Source of the DNA: Polynucleobacter sp. 30F-ANTBAC
GTDB lineage: Bacteria > Pseudomonadota > Gammaproteobacteria > Burkholderiales > Burkholderiaceae
Direction: 5' to 3'
Length of the DNA stretch: 64,000 nt
NCBI RefSeq assembly: GCF_018882385.1
Contig: NZ_JACVON010000001.1
Location: 666,942 to 730,941, forward strand
Below, in pieces: positions 53,659 to 63,300 of this stretch (position 1 is its first letter; every line of letters begins with the position of its first letter). The position numbers and the translations under genes were made by a program. A model generated the notes under the pieces. That model was not told where the DNA came from. It saw nothing but the letters and a program-made list of their open reading frames with translations, and ran no database searches.

Positions 53659-55382
53659 TTAAATTAGCGCGCTTTCATCCCAAGATAGTTGAAACACTGA
53701 AGGGATACAGCGCAAAGGACTTTGTTAAAGACTTCAGTAGCGGTCTTACGGTTGGTGTCATTGCCCTCCCCCTTGCCATTGCATTTGCTATTGCTTCAGG
53801 TCTTAAACCTGAGGCAGGTCTTATCTCAGCGGTGATTGGTGGATTTCTAATTTCCGCTTTTGGTGGTAGCCGAGTTCAGATCGGTGGACCAGCCGGTGCT
53901 TTTGTTGTGATTGTTTATGCCATTGTTGAGCGCTACGGTGTGGCTAATTTAATTGTCTCAACATTCTTTGCGGGCATCCTTTTGGTGACCATGGGACTTT
54001 TTAGAGTGGGTAACCTCATCCGCTTTATTCCGGTAGCGATCATCATTGGATTTACCAGTGGCATTGCAGTTCTGATTGGTTTTTCACAAGTTCGAGATGC
54101 CTTGGGCTTAGAAATAGAAAAACTTCCAAGTGATTTCTTTTCACAAATTAAAGCGTTTGCACTTCATCTGGATACTGCCAACCCTCATGCCATCATTTTG
54201 TTTGTAATTTCCTTGTGCACCATCATCCTATGGCCCAAACTTATTAGTCCACTTGTAAAAAAATGGGCGTGGCTTAGCCATATTCCTGGAATTATTGTGG
54301 CTCTAATTGGCGCATCAATTGCAGCAGATCTTTTTGACTTATCTGTTGTAACAATTGGTAGCAGATTTGGTGAAATCCCAAACGGCATCCCTGCACCTAG
54401 TATTCCCAAGCTTGATTGGGAAACAGTTAAGCATCTATTTGCCCCAACATTAACAATTGCCATCTTAGGCGCCATAGAATCTTTGCTATGCGCCAGAGTT
54501 GCCGATAACTTATCTGACGATAAACATGACCCCAATCAAGAATTGATGGGCCAAGGCATTGCCAACATGGTTGTTCCTTTTTTTGGCGGACTTCCAGTAA
54601 CAGGGACCATTGCCAGAACAGCAACCAATGCAAAAGCTGGCGCTAAAAGTCCTATCTCAGGAATCACCCATGCACTAGTGATTTTATTAATCATGTTAGT
54701 TGCTGCACCATTAGCTGCTCACATTCCTATGGCAGTGTTAGCAGCCATCTTGATTTACATTGCTTGGAATATGTTTGACATTCACGAATTCAAACGTCTC
54801 AAACAGTTCAACGTTACATACCGCTCGATCCTATTAGGCACATTCTTCCTTACAGTAGTTTTTGATCTAACTGTTGCCGTAGAAGTGGGGCTTGTGTTGG
54901 CCTGTATTTTCTTTATTTATAGAATTTCTTCTTTAACTCAAATTGAGCAACTCGAACTTCCACAGGATTTTTCTCAACAGGATGAGTTAGCTTTATTCCA
55001 AGACGGTAAAAACACTAATCTTGTTGAAGCTTATGGCATTTACGGGTCATTATTTTTTGGGGCTATTGATAAGGTTGAAGATCTCTTCAATCCACTTGAC
55101 CTCACAAAGCCAGCACCCAAAGTCATGATCCTTGAAATGCATCAACTCATTAACATTGATACAAGTGGCATTGACGCATTAAAAATATTGGCTAAAAACC
55201 TCCAAAAACGAGACGGAACCCTGATTGTTTGCGCAGCAAATGCCCAACCAGCATCTCTCATGTTTAGAAGTGGCTTTATTGCTGAAATTGGCGAAGAAAA
55301 TGCCTTAATCGACCTAGAAACCGCTTACAACAGGGCTAGAGCGCTCTTGGCAGACTCCTGTAAGGTATTTATAGGGAGCTGA
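53655..55382 (+). CDS. SulP family anion transporter with STAS domain
   Basis: A 575-residue inner-membrane protein with about 11-14 spans (20-430) and a C-terminal STAS domain (about 465-570, with [11 protein letters not shown] at the nucleotide-like loop). SulP members carry sulfate, bicarbonate or other anions, usually with sodium or protons; the substrate cannot be set from sequence. It overlaps metG by 4 bases, which is an odd functional pairing but indicates co-translation. Confidence 0.9.
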   Translation: MIKLARFHPKIVETLKGYSAKDFVKDFSSGLTVGVIALPLAIAFAIASGLKPEAGLISAVIGGFLISAFGGSRVQIGGPAGAFVVIVYAIVERYGVANLIVSTFFAGILLVTMGLFRVGNLIRFIPVAIIIGFTSGIAVLIGFSQVRDALGLEIEKLPSDFFSQIKAFALHLDTANPHAIILFVISLCTIILWPKLISPLVKKWAWLSHIPGIIVALIGASIAADLFDLSVVTIGSRFGEIPNGIPAPSIPKLDWETVKHLFAPTLTIAILGAIESLLCARVADNLSDDKHDPNQELMGQGIANMVVPFFGGLPVTGTIARTATNAKAGAKSPISGITHALVILLIMLVAAPLAAHIPMAVLAAILIYIAWNMFDIHEFKRLKQFNVTYRSILLGTFFLTVVFDLTVAVEVGLVLACIFFIYRISSLTQIEQLELPQDFSQQDELALFQDGKNTNLVEAYGIYGSLFFGAIDKVEDLFNPLDLTKPAPKVMILEMHQLINIDTSGIDALKILAKNLQKRDGTLIVCAANAQPASLMFRSGFIAEIGEENALIDLETAYNRARALLADSCKVFIGS

Positions 55383-55411
55383 TTCTCTTAAATCGCTACA
55401 ATTACCAAACT

Positions 55412-55594
55412 ATGGCTCAATACAAATCAACCATCTCTCTTTTTTTAGAAGAGCTAAAAACCCAAAAACCTGAGTTAGAACAAGCTCAGCAGGACGGTCG
55501 AGCGCTTCTTTGGGATAAAGCTCCCATCTCCCCTGAAGACCAAAAACGGGCTCAATTAGCTCGTATTAAGCAAAAAGCTTACGTTTATCAATGA
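55412..55594 (+). CDS. DUF3460 protein
   Basis: A 60-residue soluble, helical, charged protein with the family's start (YKSTISLFLEELK) and LLWDK block. It is encoded just before scpA in many betaproteobacteria and overlaps it here by 4 bases. The function is unknown. No clear ribosome site is seen, and the gap after the SulP gene is 29 bases. Confidence 0.85.
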   Translation: MAQYKSTISLFLEELKTQKPELEQAQQDGRALLWDKAPISPEDQKRAQLARIKQKAYVYQ

Positions 55595-56427
55595 GTGATT
55601 TATTAACCATTGCGCCTGAAGTAACCGATGGCATGTCAGAGTCTTTTGCCAGACTCTACGGCGAGCCTTTATTTCAGCTACCAACAGATTTGTACATCCC
55701 TCCCGATGCTTTAGAAGTTTTTCTAGAGGCTTTTGAGGGCCCTCTCGATTTATTGCTTTATCTGATCCGCAAACAAAACTTTAACGTTTTAGATATTCCA
55801 ATGGCTGAAGTAACCAAGCAATATCTTGGTTACATTGAGCAGATTCGCCGCACCAACTTAGAACTTGCCGCTGAATATCTTTTGATGGCAGCCATGTTGA
55901 TTGAAATCAAATCACGCATGCTATTGCCAATGAAGAAAGCTGATAGCGACGAAGAAGTTGAAGATCCTCGAGCCGAGTTGGTTCGCCGCTTGTTAGAGTA
56001 CGAACGCATGAAGCTAGCTGCCCAAGAACTCGACAAAATGCCGGTTCTCGGTCGCGACTTTTATAAGGCCAATGGTCATGTCGATACAACTGTCGCCATC
56101 TCTTGGCCTGACATTAACCCGAATGACATTCAAGCAGCTTGGCGAGATGTTTTACATAGAGCCAAACTCAATCAACATCACACCATCAGTCGCGAACATT
56201 TATCTGTGCGTGACTTCATGACACGCATTTTGCGACGCCTTCAAGGTGAACGCTTTATTGAATTCACCGACTTGTTTGAAGATGCGATTGCTACAGGCCA
56301 AGGAGCACCCATGGTCGTGGTTAACTTTATAGCCATGCTAGAGCTATCAAGAGAATCTTTAGTTGAGATTACTCAAGCAGAGCCCTACGCACCGATCTAT
56401 GTGCGTTTGGCTTACTCTCCTAATTAA
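55591..56427 (+). CDS. scpA: Segregation and condensation protein A
   Basis: A 278-residue kleisin that bridges the Smc heads with ScpB. The N-terminal FEGPLDLLLYLIRKQNFNVLDIPM block and the C-terminal winged helix (about 205-275) are clear. scpB is not adjacent. It is coupled to the DUF3460 gene and followed by panC. Confidence 0.95.
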   Translation: MSDLLTIAPEVTDGMSESFARLYGEPLFQLPTDLYIPPDALEVFLEAFEGPLDLLLYLIRKQNFNVLDIPMAEVTKQYLGYIEQIRRTNLELAAEYLLMAAMLIEIKSRMLLPMKKADSDEEVEDPRAELVRRLLEYERMKLAAQELDKMPVLGRDFYKANGHVDTTVAISWPDINPNDIQAAWRDVLHRAKLNQHHTISREHLSVRDFMTRILRRLQGERFIEFTDLFEDAIATGQGAPMVVVNFIAMLELSRESLVEITQAEPYAPIYVRLAYSPN

Positions 56428-56450
56428 TCAGTGAACCAACGAGTTATTAA

Positions 56451-57302
<852 letters not shown>

Positions 57303-58190
57303 GTGGTGCGCCAACCAGGCCTGAATGCGGTATTGATTGTCAAAATAGCATTGCTGACAGCTCTTCATTTTGCGGGGGCGGCCCACTCCCAACAAACATT
57401 CCCCCAGCGCATTATTACGCTAGCTCCCCACCTTACTGAAATCGTCGCAGCCGCTGGAGGCGCTGATCGTCTCGTTGCCGTAAGCGCTTACAGTAACTCG
57501 CCTGATTCCGTTAAAAACCTCCCTATCACTAGCGATGCAAGATCTGTCGATCTTGAGAAAATGAAGCAACTTCGCCCTGACCTCATCATTTACTGGCGAG
57601 GCGGAACATCGGAGGGTCAAATTGAAAGCATTAAAAAAATATTTTTACAGTCACTTCTTACCAAACAAGTTCAAGTGATTGCCGTAGAACCCAAGAAATT
57701 AGATGACATCGCAAAAGATATTGAAATGGTTGGCAAGCTTTTAGGAACAGAAAATGTTGCCAATAAAAATGCCCATCAATTAAGATCAGATATTGCTGAG
57801 CTTAAGAGCTTGTACCAAAATCCTCATAAAAGAAACGTGCGGGTTTTTTACCAAGTCTGGGCACAACCACTGATGACTCTGAATCAAGATCACCTGATTG
57901 GGAACATCATTCAAATTTGTGGTGGCGAACAGTTATTTGCTCAAGAAAAACTGTTAGTTCCAACAGTCAGTAGAGAATCAGTTATAAAAGCTAATCCAGA
58001 AATCATTTTTACAGCCGTTGATAGTCAGCGTATGAAAACCGATTGGTCGATTTGGTCCGCGGTACCTCAGTTAGCCGCTACTCAGAAGAAGGCTTTTATT
58101 GATCTAGATGGCGACACCATTAGTCGCGCATCACCGCGCATCATGCAAGGTGTAAAAAAAATCTGCGCAGAAATAGATCGAGTTCGCTAA
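57303..58190 (+). CDS. btuF: Cobalamin-type ABC transporter substrate-binding protein
   Basis: A 295-residue periplasmic protein of the helical-backbone metal receptor type, with a signal peptide ending near residue 29 (AAHSQQ). RIITLAPHLTEIVAAAGG and the conserved YWRGGTSEGQIESIKK and WAQPLMTLNQDHLI blocks match BtuF. The GTG start follows the panC stop with no gap. The btuCD genes are convergent with it, so the four-gene importer is split over two transcripts. A haem or siderophore substrate is the alternative, but the nearby cobalamin riboswitch favours B12. Confidence 0.85.
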   Translation: MVRQPGLNAVLIVKIALLTALHFAGAAHSQQTFPQRIITLAPHLTEIVAAAGGADRLVAVSAYSNSPDSVKNLPITSDARSVDLEKMKQLRPDLIIYWRGGTSEGQIESIKKIFLQSLLTKQVQVIAVEPKKLDDIAKDIEMVGKLLGTENVANKNAHQLRSDIAELKSLYQNPHKRNVRVFYQVWAQPLMTLNQDHLIGNIIQICGGEQLFAQEKLLVPTVSRESVIKANPEIIFTAVDSQRMKTDWSIWSAVPQLAATQKKAFIDLDGDTISRASPRIMQGVKKICAEIDRVR

Positions 58191-58195
58191 AGCTC

Positions 58196-58975
58196 TCAGG
58201 CTGGAATAAACACGACTTGCCCACTGGATGTTTGCGCTTTTACGATGGGATGACCAAGTGATTTTTCTAAATTAGTTGTATTGGCAACCTCTGAAATTGG
58301 TCCAGCAATATAGTGACCATCCTCTAAAAGCAACAGAGCATGGGTAAAGCCTCTTTCAATTAAGCCAATCTCATGCAAGCTTGCAATCAATGTTTGCTGA
58401 CAAGCCTCACTTCTAGTGACCAATAAGTTCAGCAAAGCAATTTGATGGCCCACATCCAGATGAGAGGTTGGCTCATCCAGTAGTAAAGCCTGTGTATTTT
58501 GTGCAAAGCACGCTGCTAGGGAGACTCTTTGACGCTCTCCTCCCGATAGATTCTGCCACTGAGCATGGGCTAAATGCGCCACATCGCAAGACGCCAAGGC
58601 TGTCATAGCAAGCTGTGTATCTGCGCCTTGTCTTAATTGATCTTGCCAAGGCCATTGCGCGGCTAAAACAGCATCAATGGCTCGCAATCCAACACCACCA
58701 ACAGGTGATTGCTCAGCATAGGCGCGTATCTTGGCCAAACTATCTGCAGAGTAACTTTGAAGCTCTTTCCCTAACCAATCAATTTTTCCAACAGAATTAT
58801 TTTTCTGAACCCCCGCAATAACTCGAAGCAATGTTGATTTACCTGCCCCATTACGACCCAGCAAACACCAGCGCTCACCTTGCCTGACGACCCAATTCAA
58901 ATTTTTAATTAAAGTTCTTCCAGGAACCTGAATATCCAGATTTTGAGTTTCTAAAAGGATTGGCAATGTGTTCAT
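58196..58975 (-). CDS. btuD: Cobalamin ABC transporter ATP-binding protein
   Basis: I take the ATG that overlaps the btuC stop (TGATG), giving 259 residues; an ATG four codons earlier is also in frame. Walker A is GRNGAGKST, the signature LSGGERQR and Walker B ALLLDEPTSHLD. The FecE/BtuD-type sequence fits the upstream FecCD-type permease. It ends 5 bases from the convergent btuF stop. Confidence 0.88.
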   Translation of the reverse strand: MNTLPILLETQNLDIQVPGRTLIKNLNWVVRQGERWCLLGRNGAGKSTLLRVIAGVQKNNSVGKIDWLGKELQSYSADSLAKIRAYAEQSPVGGVGLRAIDAVLAAQWPWQDQLRQGADTQLAMTALASCDVAHLAHAQWQNLSGGERQRVSLAACFAQNTQALLLDEPTSHLDVGHQIALLNLLVTRSEACQQTLIASLHEIGLIERGFTHALLLLEDGHYIAGPISEVANTTNLEKSLGHPIVKAQTSSGQVVFIPA

Positions 58976-59934
58976 CAAGAATTCCATTCCTTAAAGCGTG
59001 ACAAGATCCATAAGAAACTAGGAACCCCAATCAAAGCCGTAATGACGCCAACAGGCAGCTGTGATGGCGCAATGATCGTTCTTGCGACCATATCTGAAAG
59101 TACTAAAAATGATCCACCCAAGAAAGCAGACGCAGGCAATAAAAATGTTTGATCTGGCCCATGATCCTTGATGATGAATCCCCTCAGAATATGGGGCACG
59201 AGCAACCCTACAAAGCCAATAGAACCTGCTACAGAGACAGCTGCTGCAGCCGATAAAGCAGCCAAAAACACCATACCCCATTGAAGAGGAACGACATCCA
59301 CACCTAAAGTGATGGCCTTATCAGTACCCAACTGCAAAAGATGAATCTTGGGTGCAAGCCTCCAAACAACAACAAGCACCAATAACCAAATAACTAAGAT
59401 AGCACTGACAGCCTGCAAACTCAAAATAGAATCCAAATCCCCCATTAACCAATGAATCATGCCAGGCATGGCCACATGAGACGCAAACGTGATCATCAGG
59501 GTGCTGATAGCGCCGCAACCCGTTGCAATCATCACGCCTGCCAATAACAACCTAGAGGGATGAGTAGCATACCCTCCCACCAAAACCCAAAGCAACAACA
59601 TCACGATGACTGCCCCCAGCCATGCGCCACCCGCCACCCAAATAGTTCCAGCGCCACCCAGCATCAATACCGCTAATGCTCCTACAGAAGCACCCCCAGA
59701 AACACCAATCACTGAAGGCTCAGCCAGAGGATTACGAGTGAGAACTTGAAGAAGACTGCCCGACATTGCCAACAAGCCACCCACTGCAAAAGCAGCTAAC
59801 ACTCGAGGTAAACGCAGTTGATAAATGATGGCCGCATCCGCATTCATCACGCTACCAATCGACAATGCCAAAGCCACCGATGCTATCGATAGAATCAATA
59901 GCAAAGTGAAGATGGTCGCTTTAGATAGTTTCAT
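58975..59934 (-). CDS. btuC: Cobalamin ABC transporter permease (FecCD/BtuC type)
   Basis: A 319-residue protein with about ten spans. The family loop RLPRVLAAFAVGGLLAMSGSLLQVLTRNPLAEPSVIG and GxxxPHxxR-type VGLLVPHILRG are present. It couples to BtuD and BtuF. It starts 3 bases after btuB, so both are behind the riboswitch. Confidence 0.9.
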   Translation of the reverse strand: MKLSKATIFTLLLILSIASVALALSIGSVMNADAAIIYQLRLPRVLAAFAVGGLLAMSGSLLQVLTRNPLAEPSVIGVSGGASVGALAVLMLGGAGTIWVAGGAWLGAVIVMLLLWVLVGGYATHPSRLLLAGVMIATGCGAISTLMITFASHVAMPGMIHWLMGDLDSILSLQAVSAILVIWLLVLVVVWRLAPKIHLLQLGTDKAITLGVDVVPLQWGMVFLAALSAAAAVSVAGSIGFVGLLVPHILRGFIIKDHGPDQTFLLPASAFLGGSFLVLSDMVARTIIAPSQLPVGVITALIGVPSFLWILSRFKEWNS

Positions 59935-59937
59935 TAG

Positions 59938-61872
59938 TTACTTAGGTTGATATTGGAGAGTTAAAAACAACATTTGTGGCGCAGCGTTATATCCGTGCAC
60001 CTGGTAGTAATTTTTATCAAATAGATTCTCAATCGACCCTTTTAAGTAGAGACCTTTTTCTAGTTCATAAGATAAATAGGTGCTATAAATTGCATATCCA
60101 GAAGTTCTTTTTCGAGCACCCGAGTATGCATCAGGGGTATAACGATAACCAGAGGCTGATACCTTTGCACCCCATTCTAAAAAGCTAAACTTCTTAGAAT
60201 ATTCAGCAGATCCAAATTGCTTTGCTCTATTTAGCAACATCTGATGGGTCGCGTCATTCATTGGGTTTTGAAGAGTTAAACCAGCCTTAGCAACACCCCA
60301 AGACCCAACTGATCGCCAAGCAATCTCCACACCATCATTGCTAGCTGTATTTGCGTTAACAAGATATGTTCCACAGTAATTAAAAGGGCACGGGGTCACA
60401 AATGTTGAGCCAGGCACAATTAAATCTTGATAAGCCGTATCAAAGTATGTGATCTTCATTAAATGATTGGCACTCTGATACTGCACACCAATTTCATAGG
60501 AATCACTTTTCTCAGCATTTAAATTAGGATTCCCACCCTGCGAAACATCAGCCAACTGCCCACCCGTTGGAGCATTAAATGCGGTTGATTTAGCAGCAGT
60601 TAACTTCCAATTCTCGCCAAGAGAGTAACCCAAACCAACCAACCAAGTAAGCTTTGACTCTCCGTCTTGAATATCGTCATATCGCAAATTTAATTGATTA
60701 TTAAGTTTCCCATAATGAGCGCTATAACCACTATAAATACTGTTAATTGTTCTTGTCGTATCGACAGAGCCCGCCCAAGAAACATGACTATTGCCTTTTA
60801 GGCGCTGATTATCATAGCCAAAATTAATTTTTTGGGATGGGCTAATTTCATAATCATTTAACCAAGATACCTTTTGATGTTGATCTTGGCTATTACTCCA
60901 TGAATTGGCTGGCGTTAAGTACCCAAGGTAATTCCAACTTGAATCGTACATCGAGTATTGATTGTAGTAAGTCTGTGATTTACTATCCGATTCAGAATAG
61001 AGTATTTGAGTTAACCATTGATCATTGATATTTTTTTTCAAATAAACCGTATTAGATCTAAGTTGACGATCTGATGAATCATTATCAAGATGGGAAGATG
61101 TGCCATCTAAAGAGGTCCATGTATTGACGGAGAAAATATTGATGCCTGCGACCAAACCAGCACCAAAGTGATTAGACGCATTAACCCTCAAAGAACCATT
61201 TCTTGATCCATTACTGGATTGATTAACGTCAGAAAATGATTCTGGATTGATGCTGTTAAATCCATCCGTTAAGTATTTAGATCCTGAGATTGAAAACTTG
61301 GCATCTTCAACCTGACCAGCATATCCAACACTAGCATTTTTAGTATTTTTTGAACCATAAGTTAGAGAAAGGTTTGGCTTTGGAGTACCGCTCCCTTCTT
61401 TAGTAATGACATTAATAACTCCACCAACTGCGCCGGACCCATATATAGCAGAGGCATTGCCTCTTAATATTTCAATCCTCTCAATCTGACTAGGGGGGAT
61501 CATTTCTATAGATGAAATAGCACCCGCTGCAGACTCTCCTGAAAATGGAACCCCATCCAATAAGATTAGTGTTTGATTGCTGTTGCCACCTCGAAGATAA
61601 ATAGAGGTTGCACTACCAACTGACCCGGTTCTTGAAATTTCAAGACCTGGCTCGGAATTAAGAATACTCAAAATATCATTAGATTGCGTTTTCTCAATAT
61701 CATTTTTCGTAATAACCGAAACAGACGAAATAACATCGGATAACTTCTGTTCTGATCGAGATGCGGAAACAACTACTGGGTTCAATTCAGAGTTATTTTG
61801 AGCATACGATGGGGCAATAGATGCAAAAATACCTGCGCAGGCTAGCGCAATGCTGGTTCGTTTAGTAAACAT
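59938..61872 (-). CDS. btuB: TonB-dependent cobalamin receptor
   Basis: A 644-residue outer-membrane receptor from the ATG giving MFTKRTSIAL, which yields a clean signal peptide ending in SYAQ. A start 20 codons earlier would add a basic stretch before the signal and is less likely. The TonB box is NPVVVSASR; the plug has the YLRGGNSNQTLILLDGVP block and the last strand ends LTLQYQPK. Identity rests on the cobalamin riboswitch just upstream and btuCD downstream. Confidence 0.9.
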   Translation of the reverse strand: MFTKRTSIALACAGIFASIAPSYAQNNSELNPVVVSASRSEQKLSDVISSVSVITKNDIEKTQSNDILSILNSEPGLEISRTGSVGSATSIYLRGGNSNQTLILLDGVPFSGESAAGAISSIEMIPPSQIERIEILRGNASAIYGSGAVGGVINVITKEGSGTPKPNLSLTYGSKNTKNASVGYAGQVEDAKFSISGSKYLTDGFNSINPESFSDVNQSSNGSRNGSLRVNASNHFGAGLVAGINIFSVNTWTSLDGTSSHLDNDSSDRQLRSNTVYLKKNINDQWLTQILYSESDSKSQTYYNQYSMYDSSWNYLGYLTPANSWSNSQDQHQKVSWLNDYEISPSQKINFGYDNQRLKGNSHVSWAGSVDTTRTINSIYSGYSAHYGKLNNQLNLRYDDIQDGESKLTWLVGLGYSLGENWKLTAAKSTAFNAPTGGQLADVSQGGNPNLNAEKSDSYEIGVQYQSANHLMKITYFDTAYQDLIVPGSTFVTPCPFNYCGTYLVNANTASNDGVEIAWRSVGSWGVAKAGLTLQNPMNDATHQMLLNRAKQFGSAEYSKKFSFLEWGAKVSASGYRYTPDAYSGARKRTSGYAIYSTYLSYELEKGLYLKGSIENLFDKNYYQVHGYNAAPQMLFLTLQYQPK

Positions 61873-61885
61873 AGGATTAACTTTC

Positions 61886-61926
61886 AAAAATACGGTCGCT
61901 GGCTTGTTCCCCCGCAAGCACGGAAC
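61886..61926 (-). promoter_or_regulatory. Possible expression platform of the cobalamin riboswitch
   Basis: On the minus strand GCTTG and CAAGC form a hairpin with a G-rich loop, inside a longer imperfect pairing, and a TATTTTTG tract follows about 10 bases later. This could be a ligand-dependent terminator or part of a switch that hides the btuB start. The pairing is weak. Confidence 0.35.
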
Positions 61927-61961
61927 CCTCATAATTCAGCAACGTCCCCGTAGCTAAATTA

Positions 61962-62134
61962 CCTATTCCAGGCCGGTATCCGGGCTAACGAAACCAACTC
62001 AATGACCTTCCCAGCTTACGCCAGTGGCATTCGATTGAGCTTACACTTGCGTGCGTTCGCTTACCGTTGCGGGGGCAGCACAGGTTACCCATTTAATCTA
62101 TGATTAAGGCAGGCTTCTGTTTCCCGTTTAACTT
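61962..62134 (-). promoter_or_regulatory. Cobalamin riboswitch upstream of btuB
   Basis: On the minus strand all the conserved elements are in order: AAACGGGAA at the 5' end, TGCCCCCGCAACGGTAAGC, the B12-box region GCCACTGGCGTAAGCTGG followed by GAAGG, and AGCCCGGATACCGGCC at the 3' end. Adenosylcobalamin binding should reduce btuB-btuC-btuD expression. This explains most of the 318-base gap between btuB and the plus-strand gene at 62191. Confidence 0.95.
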
Positions 62135-62190
62135 TGATAGATTTCCTACCAAGAGCACCTAAGAACCCGTGTAGTATATACAATATAGCT

Positions 62191-62427
62191 ATGTTAGAAC
62201 TTACAAACAATTCACATACTCGCCTACAAGAGAGTCTTGCGCGCTTAGAGACCAAATCTAAGACGTTATTGGCTGCTGTAGACCAAACTCACAAAGAGCG
62301 CCTAGCTCTAGAAGACAAGATTGAAGATGCCCAAAATCGCATCCAAAATATCTTGAATAAATTACCCAATCCAAGTGATAACGGTCAACTTGATTTACTA
62401 GCTTCCCCTTCAGAGGGTCAGCCATGA
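62191..62427 (+). CDS. Small coiled-coil protein next to zapA (TIGR02449-like)
   Basis: A 78-residue soluble protein that is almost entirely one coiled coil (about 8-58) with a short acidic tail. Proteins of this size and shape sit directly before zapA in many beta- and gammaproteobacteria and are annotated as TIGR02449 or ZapB-like. It overlaps zapA by 4 bases. No Shine-Dalgarno precedes the ATG, and a TATACAAT element ends only about 9 bases before it, so the mRNA may be leaderless. Confidence 0.75.
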   Translation: MLELTNNSHTRLQESLARLETKSKTLLAAVDQTHKERLALEDKIEDAQNRIQNILNKLPNPSDNGQLDLLASPSEGQP

Positions 62428-62774
62428 GCCAACACCGCATAGAAATTACTCTTGCTGGGCAAAAATTTGCCTTTGCAACCACCTCAGAACATGAAACCAG
62501 CTTAAGAGCTGCGGCTGCTATTGTTGATGAACAATTAGAAGCTGCCCTTTCAGCTGGAAATCGCAGCATTGAACGAGCCGCCATCATGACAGCGATTAAG
62601 CTGGCTGGCGATCTTCAAGCCGCCAAAATGAATCTCAGTCAAACAGAAAATCCAGGTGCGAGTGTTGATCAAATTACTGAATTGCAAAACAAAGTGGATG
62701 AGATTGAAGCAACTGTTGATTCTGCACTGAAACTGCTTTCCCTGCCTGGTGCGCCAAGGCCAATAGTTCCTTGA
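62424..62774 (+). CDS. zapA: Cell division protein ZapA
   Basis: A 116-residue FtsZ-ring stabiliser with the N-terminal IEITLAGQKFAFATTSEHE strand pair and a C-terminal coiled coil (about 65-105). AGAGG lies 7 bases before the ATG. The 6S RNA gene follows directly, the usual order in proteobacteria. Confidence 0.93.
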   Translation: MSQHRIEITLAGQKFAFATTSEHETSLRAAAAIVDEQLEAALSAGNRSIERAAIMTAIKLAGDLQAAKMNLSQTENPGASVDQITELQNKVDEIEATVDSALKLLSLPGAPRPIVP

Positions 62775-62957
62775 ACCGATGCGCAAGCATCTGGCGTGGG
62801 CCATATAGTGTGGGCGCGAGCGCCTCGAGATTCATAGAGCATGACTTCGAGTCATGTTCTCCCTGAAAATCTTGGTGCACCCGAAACACTATTGCCATGC
62901 CGCCTTGAACCTACTGGGTTCAGGATGACGGCCTAGCGGCCAAGGTGGGGAATCCAT
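62767..62957 (+). ncRNA. ssrS: 6S RNA
   Basis: The 3' half carries the family's hallmark: CCTTGAACC, a short loop and GGTTCAGG, followed by a GGATGACGGCC-GCGGCC segment that parallels E. coli 6S RNA. The 5' part has a GATGCGCAAGC segment like the E. coli GATGTTCGCAAGC. The long central stem with bulge mimics an open promoter and binds sigma-70 RNA polymerase in stationary phase. The closing stem CCTTG/CAAGG suggests the 5' end overlaps the last bases of zapA. Ends are approximate. Confidence 0.85.
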
Positions 62958-62976
62958 TTAACCCAAGGAGATGACT

Positions 62977-63288
62977 ATGCCTGTTAAATACTTTTTTAAA
63001 GTTCAAGTAGCTCTTACTCTGATATTTATCGGCTCTACGGCAAATGCCATTGATCTGAATAATGGAAAATCCCTCCACCAAGCTAAATGCTATCAATGTC
63101 ATGCAGAAAAATCAGGCCTGGGAAATGGTGACATCCTATACACTCGCTTAGATCGAAAAGCCAAGGATTTACCAGGCGTCAAGCGAATGGTATCGATGTG
63201 CAACACAGAGCTACGATTAGACCTCTTTCCAGAAGATGAGGTCGATCTTGTTGCCTATATCAACCAACAATTTTATAAATATCAATAG
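62977..63288 (+). CDS. Small periplasmic c-type cytochrome
   Basis: A 103-residue protein from the ATG that has AAGGAG six bases upstream; an ATG two codons earlier touches that site and is rejected. A signal peptide covers about 1-24 (cleavage after TANA). The haem motif is C38-Y-Q-C41-H42, with Met71 or Met74 as the distal ligand candidate. It resembles the small monohaem cytochromes paired with sulfur or other respiratory enzymes, but no partner enzyme is adjacent. The TauE-type permease gene follows by 12 bases. Confidence 0.85.
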   Translation: MPVKYFFKVQVALTLIFIGSTANAIDLNNGKSLHQAKCYQCHAEKSGLGNGDILYTRLDRKAKDLPGVKRMVSMCNTELRLDLFPEDEVDLVAYINQQFYKYQ

Positions 63289-63300
63289 GTAACCTCTTTA

